Assembly (NCBI RefSeq): GCF_039822205.1
Contig: NZ_JBAGBW010000002.1
Span: 62,001-126,000, forward strand
DNA: 64,000 nucleotides
Reading direction: 5' to 3'
DNA from: Thermodesulfobium sp. 4217-1
Lineage (GTDB): Bacteria > Thermodesulfobiota > Thermodesulfobiia > Thermodesulfobiales > Thermodesulfobiaceae
In this document: positions 43,657-52,843 of the stretch, in pieces
How positions within the stretch are numbered: position 1 is the first letter of the stretch
Layout: each line of letters begins with the position of its first letter
Made by a program: the position numbers and the translations under genes
Notes under the pieces: model-generated
What the model saw: the letters and a program-made list of their open reading frames with translations, nothing else
Database searches by the model: none
Told to the model about the DNA's origin: nothing

Positions 43657-44809
43657 TGAATTCTTTCACCTCCTTTAAAGTTGGCATAACTGGATTTGTT
43701 AGCATACAAGGATCGTTTACTGCATGTCTTGAGATTATATCTATTTCACCCTTTTTTAGCTGTAAATCTTTTAATGTAATATTAAACCCAATTTTGTTCT
43801 TTAAATCGATAACGCTCTCAATTAATAGTTTCTTTCTGTCTTCTTCTTTTAGATTTTTTAAGTCATACCCTAAGCTTTCACTAATTTTGTCGTATCTGTA
43901 AGCCGCATATGGGTAATTGAATCCTATTACGCTGTCTAAAAGTATGGCGTTGCAGGTTCCATGCCTGATATCTTTGTACCCTCCTATGCTGTGCGCTATG
44001 GCATGAACCATTCCCAGACTGGCATTCGAGAAAGCCATTCCTGCCATAAGGCTTGCGAGCATTAGATCCTCTAAGTAATTGATATTTTTTGGATCTTTGG
44101 CTGCTTTTGGAAGGGTTTCAAAAATAAGATTTATGGCTTTTAGGGCAAACATATCGGTAATGGGAGATGAGCCCAATGATACGTAGGATTCAACTGCGTG
44201 CGTCAATGCATCAAGGGATGTGGCTATCAAAAGCTCTTTTGGCAAGGTTGTCATAGTTTTTGGATCTATTATTGATATGTCAGGAATTAGCGACTTGCTG
44301 ACTATCGCCATTTTGTATTTTTCATCAGTGTTCTTAATAATTGCAAATTGCGACACATCTGCTGAGCTGCCGCAGGTTGTAGGCACGCAAATTATTGGAG
44401 GCATTGGATGCACGATCTTATCAATTCCCTCGTAGTCTCTTATAGAGCCCGGATTTGTACACATTATGCCTGCTGCCTTTGCAGCGTCTATTACGCTTCC
44501 GCCACCTACTGCAATTATAGAATCGCAATCACAATTTCTTATAACTTTTGCAATTTCTTCGACTTCGTAGTCCTTTGGATTTTCTGTGATATTCTCAAAT
44601 ATACAGTAATTTATATTAATTTCTTCTAGTTGCTTAAAAATATTTTTGGCCCAGCCAACTTTCAATACCCCTGAGTCAGTAATTACAATGGGCGATGTGA
44701 GGGAAAAGTTCTTAATATATCTTTTTACATAATCTATAGAGTCAGTTCCAAATATGAATTCGGGAGCAACGAACTTTGAAATCCTATACATTGGCTTCTC
44801 TATACTCAT
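43640..44809 (-). CDS. ercA: Iron-containing alcohol dehydrogenase-like protein, ErcA type
   Basis: The protein has 389 residues of group III alcohol dehydrogenase fold. The nucleotide loop GGGSVID starts at 102. Metal ligands are visible in DALTHAVES, GMVHAIAHSIGG and RHGTCNAILL. The signatures SKFVAPEFIFG, GSSADVSQFAII and SNASLG match ErcA-type proteins as I remember them, which are encoded next to PAS sensors and affect regulation of alcohol oxidation in Pseudomonas. The overlap with a PAS-GGDEF gene supports that class over a fermentative enzyme. It may still be an active dehydrogenase. Confidence 0.8.
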   Translation of the reverse strand: MSIEKPMYRISKFVAPEFIFGTDSIDYVKRYIKNFSLTSPIVITDSGVLKVGWAKNIFKQLEEININYCIFENITENPKDYEVEEIAKVIRNCDCDSIIAVGGGSVIDAAKAAGIMCTNPGSIRDYEGIDKIVHPMPPIICVPTTCGSSADVSQFAIIKNTDEKYKMAIVSKSLIPDISIIDPKTMTTLPKELLIATSLDALTHAVESYVSLGSSPITDMFALKAINLIFETLPKAAKDPKNINYLEDLMLASLMAGMAFSNASLGMVHAIAHSIGGYKDIRHGTCNAILLDSVIGFNYPYAAYRYDKISESLGYDLKNLKEEDRKKLLIESVIDLKNKIGFNITLKDLQLKKGEIDIISRHAVNDPCMLTNPVMPTLKEVKEFIERNS

Positions 44810-44853
44810 AACATTCTCCCCTAAAATGTGGCGTTATAAACAAATATATAAGC

Positions 44854-44882
44854 ATTATATAACTAATTAAAAGATTTTTCCA
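44854..44882 (-). promoter_or_regulatory. Putative promoter for the ercA-GGDEF operon
   Basis: On the minus strand a perfect TATAAT (44854-44859) has TGGAAA (44877-44882) 17 bases upstream. The -35 is weak. Confidence 0.35.
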
Positions 44883-44924
44883 CTGTACATATATATAGAA
44901 TTGTTAAAATTTCTTTTATAATTT

Positions 44925-46127
44925 TTATACCTCAAATTTTTTGAAAAACATATAAAAACATACAAGATAGAGTATTTGAAATGCTGCACCTATGATAAAT
45001 GGGGTGGTATAGTCTTTGTGTGCAAAAAATATTCCAGTTATGAATGGCCCAATTGATAGTGACAATATTTGAGAGAAGTTGTTTATGCTCAGTGCCAGGG
45101 TGGCCTTAGTTCTGGTAATATTAGCGACAAGAGCTTGTCTGGCGCCTATATTCCCTCTATTCAAAAAGGATCTGATCATATAAAAAAATCCTGCTAATAG
45201 TGAACTTGGAGACGCGATCATCAACAACAAAGACATAAGCCCGCCAAACCTCATAAAGGTAACAGTTTTTGCTGCGCCGAGTTTTTTGACAATATATATG
45301 GATAAGATGCTTGAAAGAGAAGTCATAAATAGTGAAATTGTAAATATTATTCCAAGATCAAATGCATTGCTGTTAAATTTGAGCTTAAACCAGTAGGGCA
45401 AAAGAGGCATTATAAAACCAAGAGAGAGACCGTTGAGCGAATTTATTGCAAAAAGCAGTATTAAGCTCCTGTTTTCTTTTTTATTAATCTTTTTTTCTTC
45501 TTCAGAGTCTTTATCTATACTATTGTTTTGAGCTATAGGGTCGCTCTTTACTTTAGTGATAAGGTAAAAGCAAATTATGTTCCAGAATATTATGGTAAGA
45601 AAGACTAGTCTAAATGCAAGGTCTGGAACAATAATTTTTGATAGAAATTCAGGAATAGTTGCAACCATTGTTCCTATGCCCATTCCACAAAATATTAAAG
45701 AGTTATTCAGACTAAAAATCGCTGATTTCCTGCTGTATTTTATCAGGTCATTTAGCCAGGAGACCTCTATTATCGCAAATGGACCAGAACCGCCCATACC
45801 GCTTCTGCCAAAACCACCGATTATAGCTACGCCCCCAAGAAGTAGGTTGTTTGAGGTAAAAAGGGCAATTGTTGCACAGATTATAAGAACTATTTGGAAT
45901 CCTAAGATGAACTTTTTCTTATCATATTTTCCTGCAGTTAAGCCAAAGAGAAATGATAGCATACCATTTATAAACAGGCTGGCACTAAAGAGGGCGCCTA
46001 TAGAAACAGCACCCCAGCCTATCTGGTGTAAATATAGAGGAAAGTCAATTAGAAGTGTGCCCTGACCAATACTTCTTATTGCCCTTGCGTAAACTAAATA
46101 TTTTTCTTCATCTAATATAGATCTAAT
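44925..46127 (-). CDS. Major facilitator superfamily transporter, probable ATT start
   Basis: The first ATG of this frame (45960-45962) would give 345 residues and lose the first membrane helix. The frame is open back to a stop at 46143. Codons before that ATG read YARAIRSIGQGTLLIDFPLY, then LHQIGWGAVSIGALFSASLF, a typical MFS first helix pair. No ATG, GTG or TTG exists there, but ATT at 46125-46127 sits 5 bases after AAGAAGGG. From it the protein has 400 residues and about 12 helices. It follows the RND pump gene by one base and may be another exporter of the same operon. The substrate is unknown. Confidence 0.75.
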   Translation of the reverse strand: MRSILDEEKYLVYARAIRSIGQGTLLIDFPLYLHQIGWGAVSIGALFSASLFINGMLSFLFGLTAGKYDKKKFILGFQIVLIICATIALFTSNNLLLGGVAIIGGFGRSGMGGSGPFAIIEVSWLNDLIKYSRKSAIFSLNNSLIFCGMGIGTMVATIPEFLSKIIVPDLAFRLVFLTIIFWNIICFYLITKVKSDPIAQNNSIDKDSEEEKKINKKENRSLILLFAINSLNGLSLGFIMPLLPYWFKLKFNSNAFDLGIIFTISLFMTSLSSILSIYIVKKLGAAKTVTFMRFGGLMSLLLMIASPSSLLAGFFYMIRSFLNRGNIGARQALVANITRTKATLALSINNFSQILSLSIGPFITGIFFAHKDYTTPFIIGAAFQILYLVCFYMFFKKFEV

Positions 46128-46128
46128 A

Positions 46129-49100
46129 TTAACCCTTCTTTGTCAAAAAATATGAGAAAAATGGAACATAAATAAGGCTTAAGAACGTTCCAAAAATCAA
46201 GCCTCCAATGGCAACTACTGCAAGAGGCGATAGCCTCTCGAGCCCAATTGCCCACTGCATAGCTATTGGAATCATGCCAACTGCTGTTCCCAACGCGGTC
46301 ATCATAACGGGTCTGGTTCTTATGTGGATACTTTGTAATACCGCTTCTTCTATACCATAACCATTGTCAAGATATGTTTTTATAAAATCAATTATCAATA
46401 TAGAATTCTTAACGATTATACCAGAAAGTAGAACAAAACCCATGATAGCTGGTAGACACATGGTTTTGTCAGCTATTAAGAGCGACCATGCGCCTCCAAT
46501 TATTGACAGAGGTATAGCTGCCATAATAGCAAGAGGATTGAGCCACGATCTAAATATTGGAACGAGTACCAGATAAAGAAGAATGAAGCCAACTAATATA
46601 GCTTTAAACATCCTTCCCATAGAGTCCATCATTGTGGTGATATCGCCAGTCTGTTTTAATTCTACATCAGAAGTTACTTTGCCCTTGTTATCTTTTATGG
46701 CTTTTTGGAGAGCTGGCGTAAAGCTTTCCATAATGTGGGTAACAGGAAAGGTAGAGCGATATCCCATTACGTCCTGAGTATACTTCATTGCCTCCCTGGT
46801 AATAATCGTGGGTTCATAAATTGTGCTTAAAGTCCCAAAAGATTCAAGAGGGATAAAGCCCTTTGGAGTCTTTATCAAAAAACTCTTTAAACTGTTTACG
46901 TATTCTCTTGAAGATGTGGGCAGTATTACCTTTATCAAATATCCAGTTTCATTTGGAACGGTAAAGATTGATGCAGTGGCTCCCTGTATTCCAGCAGAGA
47001 GCTGAGATGCTACGTCATATGGAGTAGTTCCATAATATGCAGTTTTCAAGTGATCAATCTTAAATACGTATTCCAGGTTGTCCATATCCCAGTTTTTTGA
47101 ATAAGATTTTAAACCTTTGACGTTTTTCATGGCTTGCATAACGACATTGCCAGCTCTATTGACCGATTCTACACTGTCTCCATAGATGGTAGTGTCCAGG
47201 GTGGCTTTTATAGACGATAAAGGGGTAGCGCCATAGTCAAACACGTCTGCATACTTTACATCTGGCAGGGTTCTAATATAATTTCTGATCTTATCTTCCA
47301 ATTGCCAGATAGTTGCACTTCTTTTGAACCTGTTTACAAAGTGAATTGTCATAACGGCTACTTGAGGAGGGCCTGCTGAGACAGTCAGAACCCCTGGTTC
47401 TGAGCCTATGGCGTCTGACATCATTTCTACATCGCCAAGGGATTTTACGTATTTTTCTATTTTAAAAAGCGTTTGATTTACTTTTAAAATAGAAGTATTG
47501 CTGTCAAAGGTTACGTTCGCTTTTACAATGCCTGTATCCATTGGTGGCATAAGATCTCTGCCTATGGTAGGTATTATTATACCAACGCTAAGCATTAAAA
47601 GAGGTATGAGAGGGAGGGTCAAGGGCATTCTCATTTTTTTGTTATCAATTAAAAATTTCACTGCGTTTACATAAAATTGTTTAAATGGATTGAGCCAGTA
47701 GTCCATAATGTTATTAATTTTCGTCTCGAGTCTTGATTTTTTTGAGTTAGCTTTTAACATTTTTATGCTAAGAATTGGAATGAGCGTAATCGATACAAAA
47801 TATGAAACTACTATTGCAATTAACAAAGTGCCCGCAAGGGGTATGAAGATCTGGGCAGGGTATCCACCTACAAACATTAGTGGCAAAAGCACCACGCTTG
47901 TGGCAAGGGTGCCCCCAAAGACTACAAGCATAACCTCTTTTGTACCATTTATAGCTGCGTCCAATGGAGATTCCTTCAGCTGGGTGAAATGTCTTTCGAT
48001 ATTTTCCAATATTACAATTGCGTCGTCTACCAGCATGCCAAGAGCTAAGATTACAGCAGTTAAGCTAACTGTGTTGAAGCCTATATTTAGCACCCACATT
48101 ATTGCTATGGTTGCAAGATATACAAACGGTATCGATATTGCGCTGATTAATGTAAGCCTTAAGTCGGCAAGAAATAAAAATATTACAATTGCGGTGAATA
48201 TTATCGCATCTCTTAATGCCTCTAACATGTTGTCATTGCTGAGCTGTACGAGCTCTTTTTGGGTGTCTGCTACTTGAATATTTAATTGTGGAAATTGTGC
48301 TCTAAGCTTGGGCAATACGTCTTCCACCGCATTGATAGTCGTCATTACTGCTCCGCCATAAGGCCTTTGGACGGCAACAGCAATTGCCTGATGACCATCT
48401 CCGTGGTAGAAGGATGTAGGAGGAGAATAGTCATAATCTACGCTGGCTACGTCTTGTAACTTTACGCCAGGCGTTATTTGAAAATTTCTTATCATATCAA
48501 GATTGGTGGCTTCTGTAAGCACCTTAAAGGTATATTGTGAATTCGGGTTCATAATTATGCCAAGGGGGATATCTTTGTTTGATTTTTGTATAGTGTTTAC
48601 GACATCTTGGACGCTGAGACCTAAGGATGCCAGCTTTGCATTGTCGAATCTTATCTCTATATTCTTTTCATACCCGCCGAAAACATCAATGTTTGCTACC
48701 TTGCCAGTTCTTAATATTTCATCTTTTATCTGATTTTCGGCAATATATCTTACATCGGGCATTGACAGACTTGAACCCTCCTTTGGAGATATTGAGAGGG
48801 TAATTACAGGCTGAGAATAGGATGTAACTTCGTATATTTGTGGAGTTTGGATATCGTTTGGCAGTAGATTGGCTACCTTAGAAAGACCGTTTTGGACGTC
48901 TGTCTTAGCTTCTCCGATATTTTTCCCATAGTTAAATTCTGCTGTGATAGTGCAAAATCCGTCGTTGGAGGTGGAGTATACCCTTCTGATGTTGCTAAGG
49001 GTATAGAGCTCTCTTTCTATAACTGCGCTTACGTGGTCTGCAACATACCTTGCAGAGGCTCCTGGCTCAACCACCACTACTGCTATTTGAGGCCTATCAG

Positions 49101-49212
49101 CAGGCGGGAATAGATCTCTGGATATGTTAAAAAACCCTATCACGCCAAGAAGTGCGAATATTATAAGTATTGAAAATATAAAATGAGGTCTAGTAATATA
49201 CCATTTCAGCAT
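46129..49212 (-). CDS. RND-family efflux pump inner-membrane transporter
   Basis: The protein has 1027 residues in the AcrB/HAE1 layout: a first helix near residue 12-28, a large periplasmic loop, six helices at about 335-540, a second loop and six helices at 860-1025. Motifs include RDLFPPADRPQIAV, MLVDDAIVILENIERH with the proton-relay Asp pair (LVDDAIV), and GIIVKNSILIIDFI near the end. It exchanges protons for drugs or lipids together with the fusion protein encoded just upstream. No outer-membrane TolC gene is adjacent. Confidence 0.93.
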   Translation of the reverse strand: MLKWYITRPHFIFSILIIFALLGVIGFFNISRDLFPPADRPQIAVVVVEPGASARYVADHVSAVIERELYTLSNIRRVYSTSNDGFCTITAEFNYGKNIGEAKTDVQNGLSKVANLLPNDIQTPQIYEVTSYSQPVITLSISPKEGSSLSMPDVRYIAENQIKDEILRTGKVANIDVFGGYEKNIEIRFDNAKLASLGLSVQDVVNTIQKSNKDIPLGIIMNPNSQYTFKVLTEATNLDMIRNFQITPGVKLQDVASVDYDYSPPTSFYHGDGHQAIAVAVQRPYGGAVMTTINAVEDVLPKLRAQFPQLNIQVADTQKELVQLSNDNMLEALRDAIIFTAIVIFLFLADLRLTLISAISIPFVYLATIAIMWVLNIGFNTVSLTAVILALGMLVDDAIVILENIERHFTQLKESPLDAAINGTKEVMLVVFGGTLATSVVLLPLMFVGGYPAQIFIPLAGTLLIAIVVSYFVSITLIPILSIKMLKANSKKSRLETKINNIMDYWLNPFKQFYVNAVKFLIDNKKMRMPLTLPLIPLLMLSVGIIIPTIGRDLMPPMDTGIVKANVTFDSNTSILKVNQTLFKIEKYVKSLGDVEMMSDAIGSEPGVLTVSAGPPQVAVMTIHFVNRFKRSATIWQLEDKIRNYIRTLPDVKYADVFDYGATPLSSIKATLDTTIYGDSVESVNRAGNVVMQAMKNVKGLKSYSKNWDMDNLEYVFKIDHLKTAYYGTTPYDVASQLSAGIQGATASIFTVPNETGYLIKVILPTSSREYVNSLKSFLIKTPKGFIPLESFGTLSTIYEPTIITREAMKYTQDVMGYRSTFPVTHIMESFTPALQKAIKDNKGKVTSDVELKQTGDITTMMDSMGRMFKAILVGFILLYLVLVPIFRSWLNPLAIMAAIPLSIIGGAWSLLIADKTMCLPAIMGFVLLSGIIVKNSILIIDFIKTYLDNGYGIEEAVLQSIHIRTRPVMMTALGTAVGMIPIAMQWAIGLERLSPLAVVAIGGLIFGTFLSLIYVPFFSYFLTKKG

Positions 49213-49215
49213 ATT

Positions 49216-50418
49216 CTACTCTTTTACCACTTCGAGAGGTTGGTTTTCATAGATTCTTAAGAGAAGTGAATTCTCTCCTGTGACCACTTCTGAGTTGTCT
49301 GTAAGGGCGCCGTTTACACAACTTTCTTTATCGTTTTGGGCAAGTACATTTACGTCTACAAATTTCGCACGATTTTTGTCTGTGATTACTATTACGTAGG
49401 TTCTCCCATTCGACTTTACAATTGAATCATTTGGCACTATAAAGCCTTGAGCGCTTCCTGTATAGATATATGTGTCAACCATTGTGTGGGCAGGAAGGTT
49501 GAATGGGTTGTTGTTTAGTTTAAGCTTTATCATATTAAGATTGTTGTCAGAGCTTGAGAGTATTGCATCTACTACTGCCTGAGCAGTTTTACCATTGTAG
49601 GATAGGGTTTCGGTATCGCCCGTCTTAACATTTCTTGAAATATCTACAGGTACATTTACGTATACCAGAGAGCTTTCTCCTCCAGTAATTTCTAATATAG
49701 GCTTCCCTTGTACTACAGTATCGCCTTCATTAAAATATTTTTTTACCAAAAAACCGTTGAAGGGCGAGGTAATTACGCTGTAAGTAAGGGAGTCTTCAAG
49801 AGATGAAATCTGGGAGTCGACACTTTTTATGCTTTCCTGGATACTCTGAAGGTGACTTACTGCAGTCTTTTGGTTAGCTTCGGCCGCTTTATAGTTATTT
49901 TCCATTGTTTCAAGCTCTACCTTTGGGACTGCTTCTACTTTATATAAATATTGATATCTTTCGAGGTTATTCTTTGCGTTTGCAAACTGGGTGTTTGCAG
50001 CCTCTATTTCTGAATATGCACCACTTAATGTGCTCTCAAGAGATCTTTTGTTATATACAAGGGATTGGATATTTGATTGGATATCTTTTGAGTCTAATTT
50101 TGCAACTACCTGGCCAATTTTTACTGGAGTGCCCTCACTGGCTATGTAGTCGAGCTTTGCGCTTACTTTGGCAGTAACAAGAGCGTCGTTTTCTGGCCTA
50201 AAATCGCCAAGGTACTTTTGAGAAGCCTTCAGGGTGCCAGATTTTACTACGGCTACGTTCACAACAACAGAATATGGCTTTGCTGGAGGAGTGAGCATAA
50301 CTTCTATTTTTTTCTTTACAAAGAAGAATAAGGCTATTAATACTACAATTAAAACGGTAAGGACAATCTTGCCTTTCTTGGTTTTTGGAAGCCTTTTTTT
50401 AATATCAATCTTATTCAT
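49216..50418 (-). CDS. RND efflux membrane fusion protein
   Basis: The protein has 400 residues. An N-terminal Lys-rich stretch precedes a membrane helix (about 15-35). The barrel-sandwich region has VAVVKSGTLKASQKYLGDFRP and ALVTAKVSAKL, an alpha-hairpin covers roughly 105-215, and the second lipoyl half has SPFNGFLVKKYFNEGDTVVQGKPI (in parts: SPFNGFLVKKYFNEGD). It connects the RND pump 3 bases downstream to the cell envelope. Confidence 0.9.
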   Translation of the reverse strand: MNKIDIKKRLPKTKKGKIVLTVLIVVLIALFFFVKKKIEVMLTPPAKPYSVVVNVAVVKSGTLKASQKYLGDFRPENDALVTAKVSAKLDYIASEGTPVKIGQVVAKLDSKDIQSNIQSLVYNKRSLESTLSGAYSEIEAANTQFANAKNNLERYQYLYKVEAVPKVELETMENNYKAAEANQKTAVSHLQSIQESIKSVDSQISSLEDSLTYSVITSPFNGFLVKKYFNEGDTVVQGKPILEITGGESSLVYVNVPVDISRNVKTGDTETLSYNGKTAQAVVDAILSSSDNNLNMIKLKLNNNPFNLPAHTMVDTYIYTGSAQGFIVPNDSIVKSNGRTYVIVITDKNRAKFVDVNVLAQNDKESCVNGALTDNSEVVTGENSLLLRIYENQPLEVVKE

Positions 50419-50467
50419 CCGTTTACTCCCTTAAAAGTTTATAAATTTATTTAAACATTATTAGGTA

Positions 50468-50496
50468 ATAATATCATATATTTATATAAAATTCAA
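50468..50496 (-). promoter_or_regulatory. Putative promoter for the efflux operon
   Basis: On the minus strand TTGAAT (50491-50496) and TATTAT (50468-50473) are 17 bases apart, about 50 bases before the fusion-protein start. Confidence 0.4.
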
Positions 50497-50597
50497 AAAG
50501 CTTAACTAAAGATAAAGTTAAGAATCGTGACAAGGTTAAATTCTATTATAACAACAAAATAATAAGTTAGTCTTTTCAGAATAAATTAAAAATAAAG

Positions 50598-51635
50598 CTA
50601 ATTGTTGAGGTTCTTAGAATTTTCTAAGATAATATTTTGAATCGGATATGGTATTTCTATTCTATTTTCATTGTAGAACTTATGGATTGACTTGATCAGT
50701 TTGTGTAATACTATAAATTGATCGGGATAAGATTCTACTCTGAGATATATGGAAAAAGTAATGCAAGAATTATCAAATTTTTGATATCTTAGTATTGGGT
50801 CAACATCCTTAACACACCCATGTGTATTTTGAACAAAGTTTTTAAGAAAATTTATTGTTTTTTCTTCTGTGTCATCAAGATCGCTGTCATATGAAATGCC
50901 TATTTGCAAGCTAACGCTAAAATTTTCTTCTGGAAAAGAATAGTTTGTGATTATTGAGGTAGAAATTTTTGAATTTGGTATTATTATCATATTATTATCA
51001 GGAGTTAAAAGAGTGGTATTTCTCCAATTTATATCTGTAACCTTGCCTCTTTGACCATTTTCAAGAATTATTGTATTTCCTGGCTGAATCTTTTTCGATG
51101 CCAGAATATGAATGCCTGCAAAAAAATTAGATAGAGTATCCTGAAGCGCAAGGGAAACCGCTAGGCCGCCCACTCCAAAAGTTGTGAGTATTGGCACGTC
51201 TGAAATTCCAATTCCTTCAAGGATTACCAATATGCCCAAGAATATGACAGCTATAAATATTACGTTCGATATAATGCTGGTAGCAGGCAAGACACTGTCG
51301 TTTTTAGAAAAATAGTGAACGATAATCTTTGAAGATGTTCTGGCTATGAACAGAAAAACTATAAATATTTCCAGTGAAGTAAAAATTTTGTTTATTAGAA
51401 AAGAGTGTTGGTAGGTAAAAGGGTAATTATAAAGTGCTATATGCAAGCCTATAGCAATAAAAAATATTGAAAAAATCCAATTGAAAGATTTGATTGTAAT
51501 TTTTAACAAATAGTTTTTAGCAAGTTTTGTCCTTAACAGTCTTACCAATATAACTTTTTCTGTAAGCAATCCAAATAGGGCAAAGATAACAAAGAGAACA
51601 ATTGGTTTAATTAGACTGCCAAAAAAGTTTATGAT
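50598..51635 (-). CDS. Mechanosensitive channel, MscS family, probable ATC start
   Basis: The frame's first conventional codon, TTG at 51567-51569, has no ribosome binding site and would remove most of the first helix. The frame stays open to a stop at 51648. AAGGAGG (51641-51647) is followed after 5 bases by ATC (51633-51635) and after 8 by ATA. Starting at ATC gives 345 residues, beginning IINFFGSLIKPIVLFVIFAL, a membrane helix. The MscS core has TFGVGGLAVSLALQDTLSNFFAGI (in parts: GVGGLAVSLALQDTLSNFF), the pore-lining helix, then VTDINWRNTTLLTPDNNMIIIPN. It releases solutes under osmotic downshock. Confidence 0.85.
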   Translation of the reverse strand: MINFFGSLIKPIVLFVIFALFGLLTEKVILVRLLRTKLAKNYLLKITIKSFNWIFSIFFIAIGLHIALYNYPFTYQHSFLINKIFTSLEIFIVFLFIARTSSKIIVHYFSKNDSVLPATSIISNVIFIAVIFLGILVILEGIGISDVPILTTFGVGGLAVSLALQDTLSNFFAGIHILASKKIQPGNTIILENGQRGKVTDINWRNTTLLTPDNNMIIIPNSKISTSIITNYSFPEENFSVSLQIGISYDSDLDDTEEKTINFLKNFVQNTHGCVKDVDPILRYQKFDNSCITFSIYLRVESYPDQFIVLHKLIKSIHKFYNENRIEIPYPIQNIILENSKNLNN

Positions 51636-51760
51636 AATTGCCTCCTTTTAAATTTTGTCTCAATTATATCAATTATCGCATTTGAGTGCCAACTGAATTG
51701 TTTTATTGTTTCTTGTTTTCAATTTCGTACTAAAAGGGCTCTTAATGTTATAAAATAAAT

Positions 51761-52801
51761 ATGATGATTATAAAAAAATTTCTAATAATTTTATTTTTGC
51801 TGCTTATTACTGCAGTGTCTTATGCTGCTGGGTTAGATGAAGTTTATAATCAGGCAAAAGAAAAATTGCAGGCTAACGATGCATTGGGGTGTTCGATTGA
51901 GCTTACAAAGGCGCTTATGCAGATGGACGAAAACAACCCCTTACGCGACAAGTTTCTGACTTTGAGAGGAAAGTGTTTTTACGTTGACGCAGATACGGCT
52001 GAGGCGTCAAAAGATTTCAATGAAGCCATCTTGTTAAACCCTAAAAATAGTGACGCTTATTATGGTTTGGCGAAGATTAAGGAAAATTCTGGCGATATGG
52101 ATGCTGCTATAGACCTTTATACGAAAGCAATAGAGGCAAATAATCAAGATTCACAAATATATTTTGGCAGGGCGATTGATTATTATTTGGAGAAGAAATA
52201 CGATCTGTCTTTGCAAGACGTTGATAGCGCCATTAAATTAGAACCAAAACTGGAATACTTTCTATTTAAGGCTTCATTGGAACAAAATAGTGATAAAATT
52301 GATGATGCACTGTCTACTATCAATGTTGCCTATACATTGTTTCCTAATTCGATTCAAGTTCTTGAATTTAGATCAAGTCTTGAATTTGAGAAAGGAGATT
52401 ATAAAAGTGCTCTGGCAGACGCCAACAAAGCATTAGAAACTGATAGCAAAAAGTCTGACCTTTATTTTCTTAAGGGAAATATACTCTATAGCTTAAACGA
52501 TTTTCAAGGTTCTATGGAAGCCCTAAATCTTGCTATATCTCTCGATCCAAATCAGAGCGATTATTATGCTATGAGAGCAAAAGTTGAAGACTCTATGAAA
52601 CAGCAGAAAAAGGCGTTAGATGATGTCGATATAGCTTTATCTATTTCACAAAACAAGTATTATTACTTTCAAAAGGCATACTATGAATATGAGCTTAGCA
52701 GATATAAGGATGCAAAAAAGGATATTGACGCAGCTCTTTCGTTAGATCCAGACAACCAGTCTTTTAAGGGTTTGCAAGAGGCAATAACAAAGAAATTGTA
52801 G
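51761..52801 (+). CDS. Secreted tetratricopeptide-repeat protein
   Basis: The protein has 346 residues. A signal peptide (MMIIKKFLIILFLLLITAV then SYA) precedes about eight TPR units from residue 30 to the end. Repeated features are DSDAYYGLAKIKENSG-like and KSDLYFLKGNILYSLNDFQG-like helix pairs with regular Leu, Tyr and Pro positions. TPRs mediate protein contacts in the envelope. The start has only a weak ribosome binding site. It precedes the MORN gene by 42 bases. Confidence 0.8.
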   Translation: MMIIKKFLIILFLLLITAVSYAAGLDEVYNQAKEKLQANDALGCSIELTKALMQMDENNPLRDKFLTLRGKCFYVDADTAEASKDFNEAILLNPKNSDAYYGLAKIKENSGDMDAAIDLYTKAIEANNQDSQIYFGRAIDYYLEKKYDLSLQDVDSAIKLEPKLEYFLFKASLEQNSDKIDDALSTINVAYTLFPNSIQVLEFRSSLEFEKGDYKSALADANKALETDSKKSDLYFLKGNILYSLNDFQGSMEALNLAISLDPNQSDYYAMRAKVEDSMKQQKKALDDVDIALSISQNKYYYFQKAYYEYELSRYKDAKKDIDAALSLDPDNQSFKGLQEAITKKL

Positions 52802-52843
52802 ATAAAAATAATAATTATGAATCGCTTGTTATGGAGGTAAAAT

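Noticed and set aside
47708-48277. 189-residue plus-strand frame
   Set aside because: It is a long antisense frame within the RND pump gene, caused by base composition.
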